NCBI GenBank assembly: GCA_037447655.1 | Contig: JBBHKE010001207.1 | Coordinates: forward strand, 329,421-393,420 | DNA: 64,000 bases | Reading direction: 5' to 3' | DNA from: Zygnema cylindricum | Lineage: Eukaryota; Streptophyta; Zygnematophyceae; Zygnematales; Zygnemataceae | Shown here: in pieces, positions 45,100 to 55,009 of the stretch | Layout of the letters: every line of letters begins with the position of its first letter | Position numbering within the stretch: the stretch's first letter is position 1 | The notes under the pieces: model-generated | The model's input: the letters and a program-made list of their open reading frames with translations, nothing else | Told to the model about the DNA's origin: nothing | The model's database searches: none | Position numbers and translations under genes: made by a program

Positions 45100-45870
45100 G
45101 AAATTCATAAGAGATGGAGAGGGGAAAGGAGAGGGAGACGGGGAGGGAGGTAGTGCGGTAGATGAAGAGAGTGAGAGGGAGAGGAAAGGGAAATGTGGGT
45201 GAGAGAGATAGCTGTAGATCAAGGGATGGGGAGAGGGAATGGGAGAGAGAGAGGAAAGTAATGCAGTATATGGAAAATGAAAGGGAAAGCGAGAAGGAAT
45301 GAAAGAGAGTAGATAAAGGAGTGGGTAAAGTAAGGTAGAGATAACGACAAATCGAGGGAACGGGAGAGGGAATGGGAGAGGGGCAGTGGGAAAAAGGAAA
45401 AAATCGACAAGATAGGTAGAAGAGGACGGAAAAATAAACATGCCACTAAGCGACGACGCGTTACTGTCGTTTAATGAATGTATAGTAATACATTCCATTT
45501 AGCGACGATACAGCCTCGTCGCTGATTACCATAAAGAACACAAAAACACACAATATAAAAACGAGAGATTGAATGACCCTAAAAAACATAATAGCATGAA
45601 GATAGAGTGACAAAATAAGAGAGAGAGAGAGATGGCGACAGATCGAGAGAGTAAGGAAGATGGAGAGGAGAGGATAGAGATAGTGCGGCAAATCTAGCGC
45701 GTGAGAAAGAGAGTGAAAGGTAGAGGGAGAGAGAGAGGGAGAAAAAGAGAGAAAGTGAGTTTGTAAGAGAGAGAGAGAAGGGAGAGAAAGAGAGAGGGAA
45801 AGAGAGTGGGAATGGAGAAAGATTGGAAGTATGAGAGTGAGGTAGAGGGAGAGGGCATAGGGGTGAGAGA
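45100..45870 (+). repeat. GA-rich low-complexity DNA
   Basis: GAGAGGGAGAGG-type purine runs on the plus strand. Apparent minus-strand ORFs are compositional. Confidence 0.85.
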
Positions 45871-46549
45871 GCACATTTTTGAAACCCTCGATTATTTTAT
45901 ATGGAGGTCAGCATGGATAGATTCGAGAGAAAAGGGAGCGTGAAAGAGGGCGGTGGCAATGAAAAGGTAAATAGAGTGACGCGCCATATGGAGAGGGAAA
46001 AGGAGCTGTCACATGCGACCTCGAATCCATGGAAATGAAATGAAGGTAGCGGCGGTATTTTCGCCTGTTTCTTCATGAAACGAATGAGATATGTTCGTTT
46101 GCCAAATTGACCGCGCAACGTCAGCTCCCTAAAAAAAACAAAAAATAAATGGATGGATGTTGAATAAGGTATCCATTTTTCTGTGGATTGTTCGCATTTG
46201 GCGTTAACCCGTCCCAAATATCATCAACGCCAATTGTTGTATTTTGATTCAATTTATTTTAATTCATCCACTGTAATTTGTGGTCCATTGTCATTTCGAC
46301 CCCTTAATAACGTATACATTAATTCTAATTAGGAGTGAAATGACATATAAACAACATATTAGAATAAACATTTACGCTATATTCGTTCGTTGAACCGAAA
46401 TAGAGTTCATATTGACGCTAAATGGACAAAATACACGTTATAGTGTTTATATAAACTGAACAGAAAAAGTTCACATGAAATAAGAGTACGCAGTTTTAAG
46501 ACGGTTTACGTGGGCGTGTAAAATAAAAACAGTTCACTTCTTTAACTGT

Positions 46550-46925
46550 AAGATATTGACTTCGCACATGCAAACATATTTGACGTCACACTGCAAAACA
46601 TGTGATTATAGGAGATTGTGTGCGAACGAGGTTTTTGGCGACGAGATTGAACCCATTTTTTCAGCGCACGTTCATATGCACGCGGGTATAATTTATAATT
46701 TATTTTTTATAATTTCAAGTAAAAAGGTACATATATGTACGGTCTGACATCATCCGTACATACACTAATTATATAAAGCTGTACTTCCGGTCTTGACGCT
46801 ATTTTGTACGGAACCTCAATTAAAGTCAAGGAAAAAATAAAATCACGTATACTATTTTTGGAAAAATATCAAGATTTTAAGAACCCAAATTAGAGTTGTT
46901 GACACTAATAACGATGCGCGGTGTA
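46550..46925 (+). repeat. Right terminal region and TIR of the large transposon
   Basis: Collinear with the last ~380 bp of 22510-23050 and 24182-24725 (CGCACGTTCATATGCACGCG, GTACGGTCTGACATC, GACACTAATAACGATGCGCG). Confidence 0.85.
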
Positions 46926-46937
46926 GCCTACGTCAAC

Positions 46938-47106
46938 TACATCATGAATCGTTATTTTGACATTGATACCTCAATTATAATACATTATACTATTTAAGGA
47001 AGTGTACCATAATCTGCCACGTCTCCTGGCACTAAATTAGAATGAATGACGCTAATTTTTTCGTTACACTAATAATTTTTATACGCTAATAACGATTCAA
47101 GGTGTA
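46938..47106. mobile_element. Small MITE, 169 bp
   Basis: Ends TACATCATGAATCGTTATTT and TAATAACGATTCAAGGTGTA, a diverged version of the same TIR. Lies 12 bp from the large element. Confidence 0.7.
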
Positions 47107-47366
47107 GCGTGTTGGGATATGAGCCACTTGTCCGTATGAAAAGTAAAAGCTTTGCAAACATGATATGTACGAAGCCTTCCAAATCAAACTGTACTGCCAC
47201 GCAAGCGTTTGTACAGACCGAAAATAACCCCTGAGGAACTTAGAACATGCCCCAAAAAAAACCTCAGGCGCCCGAAAAAAAAAAACAGCAAAATAGCAAA
47301 ATAATTATTATTAATTCAGTTAGTAGTCTATATAATTAGTGTTAGTACAGTTCTAAATATTGTTTA

Positions 47367-48367
47367 TGTTGAAATTATTAGATTTATGTGGTATTTTTTA
47401 GGTCTAAATAGATAAGTACAATAGAAAAATGAAAAGGGCGGACAACCTGCCTCTACCTCCTCTCTCTACCCACCATACTTGTTGTAGTCACTGAGGGATA
47501 GAGAGGGTGATTGAGCCATCGCTGTCCTAGTTCAGCAGGCAGGACTAAAGAGTGACTTATGTCACTCTCAACGAAAGGTTGAGCCCGGCAGGCCTCGAAC
47601 CTCCGACCGACAGAGCGAGGCGTAGCCGTCAGCTCTAACCGGTCTGTCGCAGAAGTTTGGAGAAATACATAGGGTGTGATATTTAGTTTAACTTTGTTTT
47701 GACCTTGAATCCGATTAACGGAATGACAAATGAAACAACATAAAACCAAGTAATATATAGTGCGAAACATTATCTCGCACATAAAAAATGAGTGGAACAT
47801 TTGTTTTGACGACTAATATTGAATGTCGGTTTGTAATCCGACGGCACATATCGCTGCAGAAATCGCGAAATAGTCACCTTGGCGGTTTGTGGACGTGGCC
47901 TAACCTGGCAACACTTGGAGAGATAACATTCGGTCGCGGGAATTTCGGAGAACAGAAGGACGAGTTAAAAGTGGACACGCGTCCACTCAATGGCCTTGCC
48001 GTATATAAACCGTAAAGAAAGTACATCGACCGTAGTACCTTTTTGTACCTTACAGTTATGTGATTGGTTCGTACCTCAGTAGATAGGGATTTTGAGAGGG
48101 ATTGGGACTTAGCATATTTTTGGGTAGACCTCTCTCTCTTTGAGAGTTTGTATAAATTGGCATTTTTGCCACCTCATAACTAATCGGCTGGTTGGTCGTA
48201 TTCAGTGACTTTTTTTTTTACGGACTCATGGGAATCTACGCTGCACAGGGGTGCAGTCAAACTGTCAGTTTGCTCTGCTCTCTAGGGCAGCAGTGGTTTT
48301 TGGCTAGAAGTGGGTTAGTTAAAAACTATCTAGAGGTTTCTTGAATTTTGTAGTCCAATGGAGAACA
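47367..48367 (+). repeat. 5' LTR, plus orientation
   Basis: Carries the common LTR landmarks (CATACTTGTTGTAGTCACTG, GATTGGTTCGTACCTCAGTAGATAG). On its antisense strand it has a tRNA-like pair: A-box-like GACCGGTTAGAGCT (rc of 47631-47644) and B-box GGTTCGAGGCC (rc of 47591-47601). Confidence 0.8.
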
Positions 48368-48750
48368 TTATGGGCCCACCCTCTAGGGTGCCCACCTTCT
48401 TTGGATCTGGGTTCATCTATTGGGAAGCCATGATGATAAGGGCTTTGTGTGAAAAATGATACTGGGGTATCGTTAGTGGACAAGTGAAACGTCCACCCTC
48501 GAGAACTCCATCGGGATTTGGAGGAGTAAGGTTTTCTGTAGAAGCGACTACTTCAGCAGAGGAGCTAGATGATGGGGACAGCAGTGTGTCCGAAAAAGGG
48601 AAAGGGAAGGAGACACCCCTCACTCGTATTGCCATGGCACCTGGAGCAGCGACCGTAAAGACCATGGAGAACGACACTCAAATGTGGGAAGAAGTAAACA
48701 TGGTTGCCAAGAACTTTATTCCAAGGCACCTCACTCAGGCTTTGTGCTGA
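48358..48750 (+). pseudogene. Copia gag N-terminus, truncated
   Basis: The ATG lies inside the LTR end, and the frame reads through the PBS as MENIMGPPSRVPTFFGSGFI, parallel to the intact copy (MEVSELQVMGPPSRVPIF). A TGA follows CEK near 48457. The rest (WGIVSGQVKRPPSRTPSGFG, then WEEVNMVAKNFIPRHLTQAL) stays in frame until the truncation at about 48750. Confidence 0.82.
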
Positions 48751-49350
48751 AATAAGAAATCTTAATACTCAGTGAATAGAGTTGTGAGGAGAGACTAAGT
48801 ACTTAGAATATTTTTGGTCTAGGTAAGTTGTAATACTTACCTCATTTAGTGTGACAGTAGCAGTAGTACTTTTGAGTGTATTATACTTCTGCAGGGACAC
48901 GCGTCAGAAATTGAACATCTTACGCGCTTTCCGGGAAGGCGCCGACACACTTTACCACGCGTCACACATCGCACGAATACTGTTGAAGAATTCGACAAAC
49001 GGAAACTCAACCGATTGTCCGCGAAGATAGTGGTACAACATTCAACGACGACCGTAGATGTGAATCGAGTGAAAGGACGAGATTCACGTGGGACCACAAA
49101 TGACTCATCACTTTGTATGACCGCAGGTGACTTGGAGCACTTGATCAACAGTCGGTTGGACGCTAGCATCCACTGCTGACTAAGCACCTTGAACACTACT
49201 GTACGGGAATCTATTTGCATATCTGAAACACAATAGTTTTAACTTTGTGGATTAGAATGTAGTGTTCCACTAAGTATATTTTTGTTTAGTAGTCAAATAA
49301 GGTTTGGACGTACTCACACTACAAATAGTGTACTGATTCGGTACCTTGTC
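48751..49350. other. No gene seen
   Basis: Unrecognised DNA between a truncated copia element and a solo LTR. The 124-aa minus-strand ORF at 48846-49220 shows no domain. Confidence 0.5.
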
Positions 49351-49595
49351 GTAGTTCAAACTTTGTGTCCTCCATTGGATTACAGAGTACAAGAAGCCTC
49401 TAGATAGTTATTAACTAACCCACTTTCAATGGCAACCACTGCTACCTAGCCAGACAAGCAGACAATCTGACTACACCCCTGTGCAACTTGGAATCCCCTG
49501 AGTCCGTAGAAAAAAACATCTCTAAAAACGCCCAACCAGGCGATAAGTTATAAGCCGGCAAAGATGTCAATTTATACAAAACTCCCAAGGGAGAG

Positions 49596-50637
49596 TGTAA
49601 CTCTGAGACCTCCATAAGTCCTCAGAGTGGACAGCTTCCAAGAAGCCTCTAGGATAATCCTGACCCCTTTGTGTTTAAGAAAAAATAACTGCCACCCTGG
49701 CAGACAAAAACGCTGACCAACTTCACCCCTGTGAAGACAAGACTCCCCTGAGTCGATAGCAAAAAGAATCTTTGAATTTGCTCCCCTGAGCAGTAAGTTA
49801 TGGGGGGTCAAAGTTGACCTTTTGTACAGAAGCTCTCTGGGAGAGGGGGTCCTATCTTCTAATTTTTCTAAGTCCTATCTCTCTCACAGACTCTATCTAC
49901 TGATGTACGGAACCAATCAGAATTGAGTTCCGTACGTAAAAGTACAGCCGCCGGTGTACTTTATGTACGGACATTGTACGACATGGCCAAAATGTCGACA
50001 CATGTCAAATCCGGATTCGGTGCCATGATCTCCGGAGATTCTACGATCCAACGGAATTTCGCCACGCGTCATCCGATGTGGCGATGGCCACAAACCGCCG
50101 AAATCTTCCTCCGTGATCTCGGCGCTAATCCCGGCCGTCCGATTAAATTCAGATTTAATCGTGGCCGTAATAAATACATGCGCGGTATTTATTTCACTTC
50201 CGAAACAAATGCGCGGTATTGATTCGTAATCCGTACTGTCATTCGTACCGGATCTATGCATCCCGTAAATCGTAACAGTTAAATGAATTATCGTACGTAT
50301 TCTAATTTATATAATTATCAAACTATATATCACGTAATACTACTGCTAGATCTAACGGCTAAGGCTACCGGCTATTTCCTGTCTGCCGGCCGGTAGGTAC
50401 AAGGATCAAATCCTGCCGCCGGCACATTCCTTTTAAATAAATAAATAAACCCTAGTATAAAATTCCCGTAAACCTCAGGATAGCCAAGGTAGCCATGGCT
50501 CTAGCTTCCTCTCCAATTTCTCAGTGACTGCGACAAGTTTGAGATTTGGAGAGAGAAGTTAGAGGTAGACTGCCTCGGCTTCTTTCTATATTTCTATTTA
50601 GACCTAGAAAATACTAATAAAACCATTAGTTTCTACA
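49596..50637 (-). repeat. 3' LTR of the young copia element
   Basis: Plus-strand text TGTAACTCTGAG to TTTCTACA. It contains the tRNA-like hairpin with arms TGCCGGC (50384-50390) and GCCGGCA (50418-50424). Confidence 0.96.
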
Positions 50638-50651
50638 CTCCCCTTATTTTC
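50638..50651 (-). other. Polypurine tract of the young copia element
   Basis: The element strand reads GAAAATAAGGGGAG immediately before the 3' LTR. Confidence 0.85.
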
Positions 50652-51802
50652 TAGTCAATCTTTAATTTCAGACCACACTTCTCCCTGCAAAAAATTAGCT
50701 TAGGGGAAGGCACAGGTTTGGTCATCATATCTGCTACCATCTCACTATCTGGTCTGTACTCTAAACTGATTATTTTGTTTTCTACTTTCTCTTTAACAAA
50801 ACTGAGTCTGATGTCCATGTGTTTGGCTTTAAAATGGTGTTTAGGATTGGCAGAGATAGCGATTGCTGTCTGATTATCACAAAATATTTTCTGCACACCA
50901 CTCTTAAGGTGACCAAGCTCACCAAGCAAAGACTTGACCCACATCAATTCTTTTACAGCAGAGCAAGAGGCCATATACTCAGCCTCCATGGTGGACTGAG
51001 CAATAACCTTTTGCTGTTTGCTACTCCAACAGCAAGCCCCATCACCCACATATAATACATATCCAGAAGTACATCTCCTCATCGGAGCATCACCATAACT
51101 GGCATCACTCCAAGTAGTGATGTCAGTATTCTCCCCACCCAAATGCAACCATAGATCTCTAGTTCCTACCAAGTATCTAAGGACTCTCTTAGCTGCCTCC
51201 CTATCCTTCTTAGTGGGAGCATTTAGACTTCTACTCAGCACTCCTACAGCTGCAGCTAAATCCGGCCGGGTACAATTCATAAAATAGATTAGACTTCCCA
51301 CTACTTGCCTGTAAGGAATAGTCTGCATGAACTTCTGTTCATCATGAGATAATTCCTCGTCTAAGACTATGACTCCTTCTTCCTCACTCCCCTCACTTCC
51401 CTTCTTCAACTCCATTGGAGTTGTACAACTATTAGCTTTATCCATTTGAAATTTTTCAAGCATGTTCCCTATTGCTTCTTTTTGAGTCAATCTTATAATT
51501 TTCCTTTTTCGGTCTCTCTCTACTTGAATTCCCAAAATATATCTTGCTTCTCCCATATCCTTCATTTCAAATCTCCCCTTAAGATCGGTTTTCAGTTTGT
51601 TAATTTTTTCCATTGATTTACTTAATACAAGCAAATCATCAACATAAATTGCAATAAATATCAAACCTTCCTCATCTTCGAAAACATAGATTGAGTGATC
51701 TGAGCTGATCCGAATATATCCCAGACCGGTAAGAAACTCATCAAGCTTCTTATTCCATTGTCGAGGTGCCTGTTTCAAACCATAAAGAGATTTAATCAGC
51801 CG
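50651..51802 (-). CDS. Copia pol C-terminal part: RT end and RNase H
   Basis: Continues the gag-pol frame downstream of the nonsense codon (first ATG at 51778, MKQAPRQWNKKLDEF). The RT catalytic YVDD lies at residues about 45-48, followed by the connection (QKEAIGNMLEKFQMDKANSC). RNase H follows, with SSKQQKVIAQSTMEAEYMAS, then DNQTAIAISANPKHHFKAKH, ending PSPKLIFCREKCGLKLKID just before the polypurine tract. RNase H degrades the RNA template during cDNA synthesis. No other interruption. Without readthrough of the TGA this part would not be joined to RT. Confidence 0.92.
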   Translation of the reverse strand, partial: RLIKSLYGLKQAPRQWNKKLDEFLTGLGYIRISSDHSIYVFEDEEGLIFIAIYVDDLLVLSKSMEKINKLKTDLKGRFEMKDMGEARYILGIQVERDRKRKIIRLTQKEAIGNMLEKFQMDKANSCTTPMELKKGSEGSEEEGVIVLDEELSHDEQKFMQTIPYRQVVGSLIYFMNCTRPDLAAAVGVLSRSLNAPTKKDREAAKRVLRYLVGTRDLWLHLGGENTDITTWSDASYGDAPMRRCTSGYVLYVGDGACCWSSKQQKVIAQSTMEAEYMASCSAVKELMWVKSLLGELGHLKSGVQKIFCDNQTAIAISANPKHHFKAKHMDIRLSFVKEKVENKIISLEYRPDSEMVADMMTKPVPSPKLIFCREKCGLKLKID

Positions 51803-54800
51803 TCATACCTTACTCTCCTCTCCTTCTTCCACAAACCCTTCGGGTTGTCGCATGAAGATCTCCTCTTCCAATTCTCCATGCAAAAAGGCTGTTTTTATGT
51901 CCATCTGGTGCACTTCCATGTCTTCCGCCGCCGCTAAACTGAGAAGTATGCGGACGGAGGGAAATCTGACCACCGGAGCAAAGGTTTCCTCGTAGTCAAT
52001 TCCTTCCTTTTGTGTAAATCCCTTTGCCACTAATCTGGCCTTGTAGCGCTCGATTGTGTTATCTGGGTTCAGTTTTAGTTTGAAAACCCACTTACAACCG
52101 ATTGGTTTTCGGTTAGGTGGACAGTCCACCAGCTCCCAAGTATCGGCTGCTATGATTGAAGCCATCTCCTCATTGATGGCTGTCTTCCACCGGTTTTTTT
52201 CTGGACAAGTCATCGCCTCTCCATAAGTTTGAGGTTCATCTTGATGAGATAGTTTAGTTACCTTGTTATTAACCTGTTTTTCTTGCAGTCTTTTGCTACT
52301 TCTCCTCCCCCCCTCAAAATCTGAGGCCGGAATAGATGGTTCTCGTGGATTCTTTCGAACAAACTCGACTTCTCCCCTATCCCTTGATTCCGAATCAATT
52401 TCCACCACGTCTTCCGCTTCGAGTAGAGTTGTCACTGGAGTTTCCACAGCCGGGTCCTTTTCGGTCTGATTTGTACCTGCAAGAATGTCATCTTCTCTAA
52501 AACCTGGATAGTTAGGAAGCTCAAAGTCATCGGAATTTTTTGACTCAAATCTGATTTTTACTGACTTCGTATATTTGAAGGGATCTACAGACTTTCCTTC
52601 ATCCATAACTACTAGATGCTTTACTAAGATTATATCTTCCCTTTTTAGATCATAAACTCTATATCCTTTAACATCTTCATCATATCCTAATAAGTATCCT
52701 GGTTTTCCTTTAGGATCTAGCTTCCAATTTGACCGATCAGTATCTAGACTGAACACTTGACTGCCGAAAACCTTTAAGTGAGATATGTCTGGTTTCCGAC
52801 CTGTCCATCTCTCATAAGGTGTTTGATCTTTTATAGCTGAAGTAAGAACTCTATTCTTGAGGTAATTAGCACAGTTCATTGCTTCTGCCCAAAACCTTTT
52901 CCCTATCCTTTTATCTGACAACATACTTCTAGCACTATCACTTAGTGTTCTATTTAACCTCTCGGCTACCCCATTCTGTTCAGGATTTTCTGGAACTGTC
53001 TTTTGGTGTTGAACCCCATCTTCCCTCAGAAAATCCTCAAACTGGTTAGAAGTATACTCTCCACCATTGTCACTCCTTACTCTCTTGATTGGAGTTTCAT
53101 GGAGTTTTTCGCTCCATGCTTTATATTGTCTAAAACAATCCTCAGCTTCGGACTTGTTTTTCAAAAAATATACCCGGGAATACCGAGACCAATCATCAGT
53201 TATAGTCATCATAAATCTCTTCCCCCCCGGTGAGGGCACTTTAGCCGGTCCCCAAATATCTGTGTGTACTAGATCTATAATTTTTTCTCCCTTATAGGTT
53301 GCTGACTTAGGAAAGGGTAATCTGTGTGCTTTACCTTGAGCACATCCACTACAATCACTTATATCATCACTCTCACTGAACTGAATCCCTTCCACCACTC
53401 CCATCTTTTTCATCTCTCTTAACTTATCTAGATTCACATGCCCAAGCCTCTTATGCCACATCATAATATCATGAACACCAGCATAATAAAGTTTCTTCTT
53501 TTCATTACTTAAGATCGGCCTAAACATCCCATGGCTACCTTTCTCAGCAATGAAATAGACATCATCCTCAAAACTAGCAGTAAAGACTCCTTCCCTAGTG
53601 CTAGTAAAAAAACCCTTATCATCTAATACTGATGTAGAGATAAGATTTTTGTTCAGCTCCGGAATAAACAATACATCGGAGAATGTTAATATGGATGTCT
53701 TTCCTTCTACTAACACTTTTAGATCTACCGATCCTACAAGAGTAGTGGTGACTATCCTCCCATCCCCGTACTCTATCTCTACGGTGGGAATCTTTCTTAT
53801 CTTAGTGAACAGGTGTCTATCCTTACACATGTGCATGGAGGCACCTGAATCTACAATCCAGCCTGCTTCACCTTTCAATCCACCGTAAGCACATTTCTGC
53901 CTCCGTGGAATTTCGACCTCATTTTTCGCCTCCAACTCCTCATCCAAAAGGAGCTCATCGTCCTCGTCCTCGGATTCAGCCTCAAGTACCTGTGTGACAA
54001 GGGCCTTTTTCTTTCCTCTCGAGGTACCACCGGTCTGCCCCTCCTTTAACCGAAGCTCGGTTAGCTTAGTGCACTCTGCCATACAGTGCCCCGGTTTCTT
54101 ACAAAAATGACATAGTCCTTTGGGAGCCCTTGGTTCGAACTCATCGGCCGGTTTTTTCTGCTCCCTACCCCCATAGTTTCCGACCGGTTTTCGGGAATCC
54201 CTGTTCCTCCAATCAGTCGCTGTTGCCAAGGCTTGGCCACTCTTTCCTCCCCTTCGGATCTCAATTGTATTCTCTTGAACGAGAATCATTCCTACCACTG
54301 AGTTCCATATCCACCTTGAGTCAGGCAAGTCCTGCACACGGTAAACTATGTTCACGAACTCATCAGGTAACTTCATCAGTAAACAGTTAACCTTTTCTTT
54401 TTCACTAAAATCTTTTCCCGCACTGTGTAGCTCCATGAAGAGTGTAGCAAGCTCATTGCAAAAATCCAACATATTTCCCCCTTTGTATACATACTCCTTA
54501 ACTTTCTGATCAGCCAACTGTTGTTGCTGAATCGTACCACTTCGGTACATCTCTATAAGGGCCATCCAAAGATCGGATGCCCTTTCTACCTGCAAATGAG
54601 GACATGCAAGTCCTTGAGTGAGATGGCGTAGGATGAAGTGCTTTGCCGCCATATTGTTGAAGTCCCAGGTTTCAGTATCATTCTCCTCGTTCCTCGGAAT
54701 AGGTGACATGAATGCTAAACCAGTTGCTATTGGTGTGGTCGCCTCCTTCTCCTTTCCTTTGTCCACCACCTCTCCTTCCTTTGTTTCCTCCGTTGAAGGT

Positions 54801-55009
54801 GAATCCTCTTTCTTGGTGAATCTGCTTCCTCCAAACCCTGGAGGAATTCCAAGACTTGATGGACGCCCCAATCGTCCACTCACTATCCCCCAAAACCTTT
54901 TTTCGCATAGAGCTCCTATCATCATACTTTCCCAGTATATGAAGCCAGTTCCATTAAAGATTGGTACCCTAGAGGGTGGGCCCATAACCTGTAACTCTGA
55001 GACCTCCAT
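51803..55009 (-). CDS. Copia Gag-Pol polyprotein N-terminal part: Gag, protease, integrase, RT start
   Basis: 1068 codons from an ATG inside the 5' LTR (55009) to TGA at 51803-51805. Order: UBN2-like Gag core (about 165-260), CCHC knuckle CHFCKKPGHCMAEC (about 300), aspartic protease WIVDSGASMHMC (about 385), HHCC region (HKRLGHVN to CSGCAQGK), then integrase D,D,E: Asp in HTDIWGP (about 583), Asp in RSDNGGEY (about 645), Glu in PEQNGVAERL (about 680). After an acidic linker the RT begins (IGCKWVFKLKL, about 972). The TGA follows EGEESKV where the copy at 4680 has TGT (Cys), so it is probably a recent nonsense change. The ATG within the PBS (VMGPP) is an alternative start. Confidence 0.95.
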   Translation of the reverse strand: MEVSELQVMGPPSRVPIFNGTGFIYWESMMIGALCEKRFWGIVSGRLGRPSSLGIPPGFGGSRFTKKEDSPSTEETKEGEVVDKGKEKEATTPIATGLAFMSPIPRNEENDTETWDFNNMAAKHFILRHLTQGLACPHLQVERASDLWMALIEMYRSGTIQQQQLADQKVKEYVYKGGNMLDFCNELATLFMELHSAGKDFSEKEKVNCLLMKLPDEFVNIVYRVQDLPDSRWIWNSVVGMILVQENTIEIRRGGKSGQALATATDWRNRDSRKPVGNYGGREQKKPADEFEPRAPKGLCHFCKKPGHCMAECTKLTELRLKEGQTGGTSRGKKKALVTQVLEAESEDEDDELLLDEELEAKNEVEIPRRQKCAYGGLKGEAGWIVDSGASMHMCKDRHLFTKIRKIPTVEIEYGDGRIVTTTLVGSVDLKVLVEGKTSILTFSDVLFIPELNKNLISTSVLDDKGFFTSTREGVFTASFEDDVYFIAEKGSHGMFRPILSNEKKKLYYAGVHDIMMWHKRLGHVNLDKLREMKKMGVVEGIQFSESDDISDCSGCAQGKAHRLPFPKSATYKGEKIIDLVHTDIWGPAKVPSPGGKRFMMTITDDWSRYSRVYFLKNKSEAEDCFRQYKAWSEKLHETPIKRVRSDNGGEYTSNQFEDFLREDGVQHQKTVPENPEQNGVAERLNRTLSDSARSMLSDKRIGKRFWAEAMNCANYLKNRVLTSAIKDQTPYERWTGRKPDISHLKVFGSQVFSLDTDRSNWKLDPKGKPGYLLGYDEDVKGYRVYDLKREDIILVKHLVVMDEGKSVDPFKYTKSVKIRFESKNSDDFELPNYPGFREDDILAGTNQTEKDPAVETPVTTLLEAEDVVEIDSESRDRGEVEFVRKNPREPSIPASDFEGGRRSSKRLQEKQVNNKVTKLSHQDEPQTYGEAMTCPEKNRWKTAINEEMASIIAADTWELVDCPPNRKPIGCKWVFKLKLNPDNTIERYKARLVAKGFTQKEGIDYEETFAPVVRFPSVRILLSLAAAEDMEVHQMDIKTAFLHGELEEEIFMRQPEGFVEEGEESKV
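54975..54989 (-). other. Primer-binding site, 15/15 match to iMet anticodon arm
   Basis: GGTTATGGGCCCACC on the element strand, adjacent to the 5' LTR end. It is translated inside the gag frame as QVMGPP. Confidence 0.85.

Larger units (their letters stand above)
43508..46550. other. 3' non-coding region of the large transposon
   Basis: No supported gene. It holds palindromes at 43801, 43852, 44211, 44265, 44389, 44441, 45449 and 45501, a 178-bp tandem duplication, and GA-rich DNA at 45100-45870. Pro/Ser/Leu-rich ORFs on the minus strand come from the GA bias. Confidence 0.6.
33243..46925 (+). mobile_element. Large pogo-like TIR DNA transposon carrying transposase and an extra ORF
   Basis: The left end TACACCGCGCATCGTTATTA and the right end TAATAACGATGCGCGGTGTA are inverted copies, each including the TA target base pair. 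The 541/544-bp elements join exactly these two ends, which confirms the borders independently. Removing the nested copia insertion and its duplicated target leaves about 9.5 kb. The contents, all on the plus strand, are: transposase exon 1 (34339), an unrecognised ORF inside intron 1 (35608-37409), transposase exons 2-4 (37734-43507), and a 3' region with repeated palindromes. TA targets and a CENP-B/DDE transposase point to the pogo branch of Tc1/mariner. The size and the second ORF are unusual for that branch. Confidence 0.85.
47367..48750 (+). mobile_element. 5' part of a plus-strand copia element (LTR, PBS, gag start)
   Basis: LTR 47367-48367 (TGTTGAAATT to GAGAACA), then PBS and gag. The element ends abruptly in gag at about 48750, so pol and the 3' LTR are lost. 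Confidence 0.82.

Noticed and set aside
45058-45498. Pro/Ser/Leu-rich minus-strand ORFs near 45-46 kb
   Set aside because: They come from GA-rich low-complexity DNA.
47580-47660. Possible tRNA gene on the minus strand
   Set aside because: A- and B-box-like sequences are present, but no complete cloverleaf with acceptor stem could be drawn, and it lies in an LTR. Reported as a tRNA-like module instead.
49917-50261. 114-aa ORF inside the LTR (also at 55311-55655)
   Set aside because: It is identical in both LTRs only because the LTRs are nearly identical. It covers promoter-like DNA and has no domain.
50819-51055. Plus-strand ORFs antisense to copia pol (also near 5981, 53003, 54618, 57674 and 58270)
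   Set aside because: Shadows of the minus-strand polyprotein.
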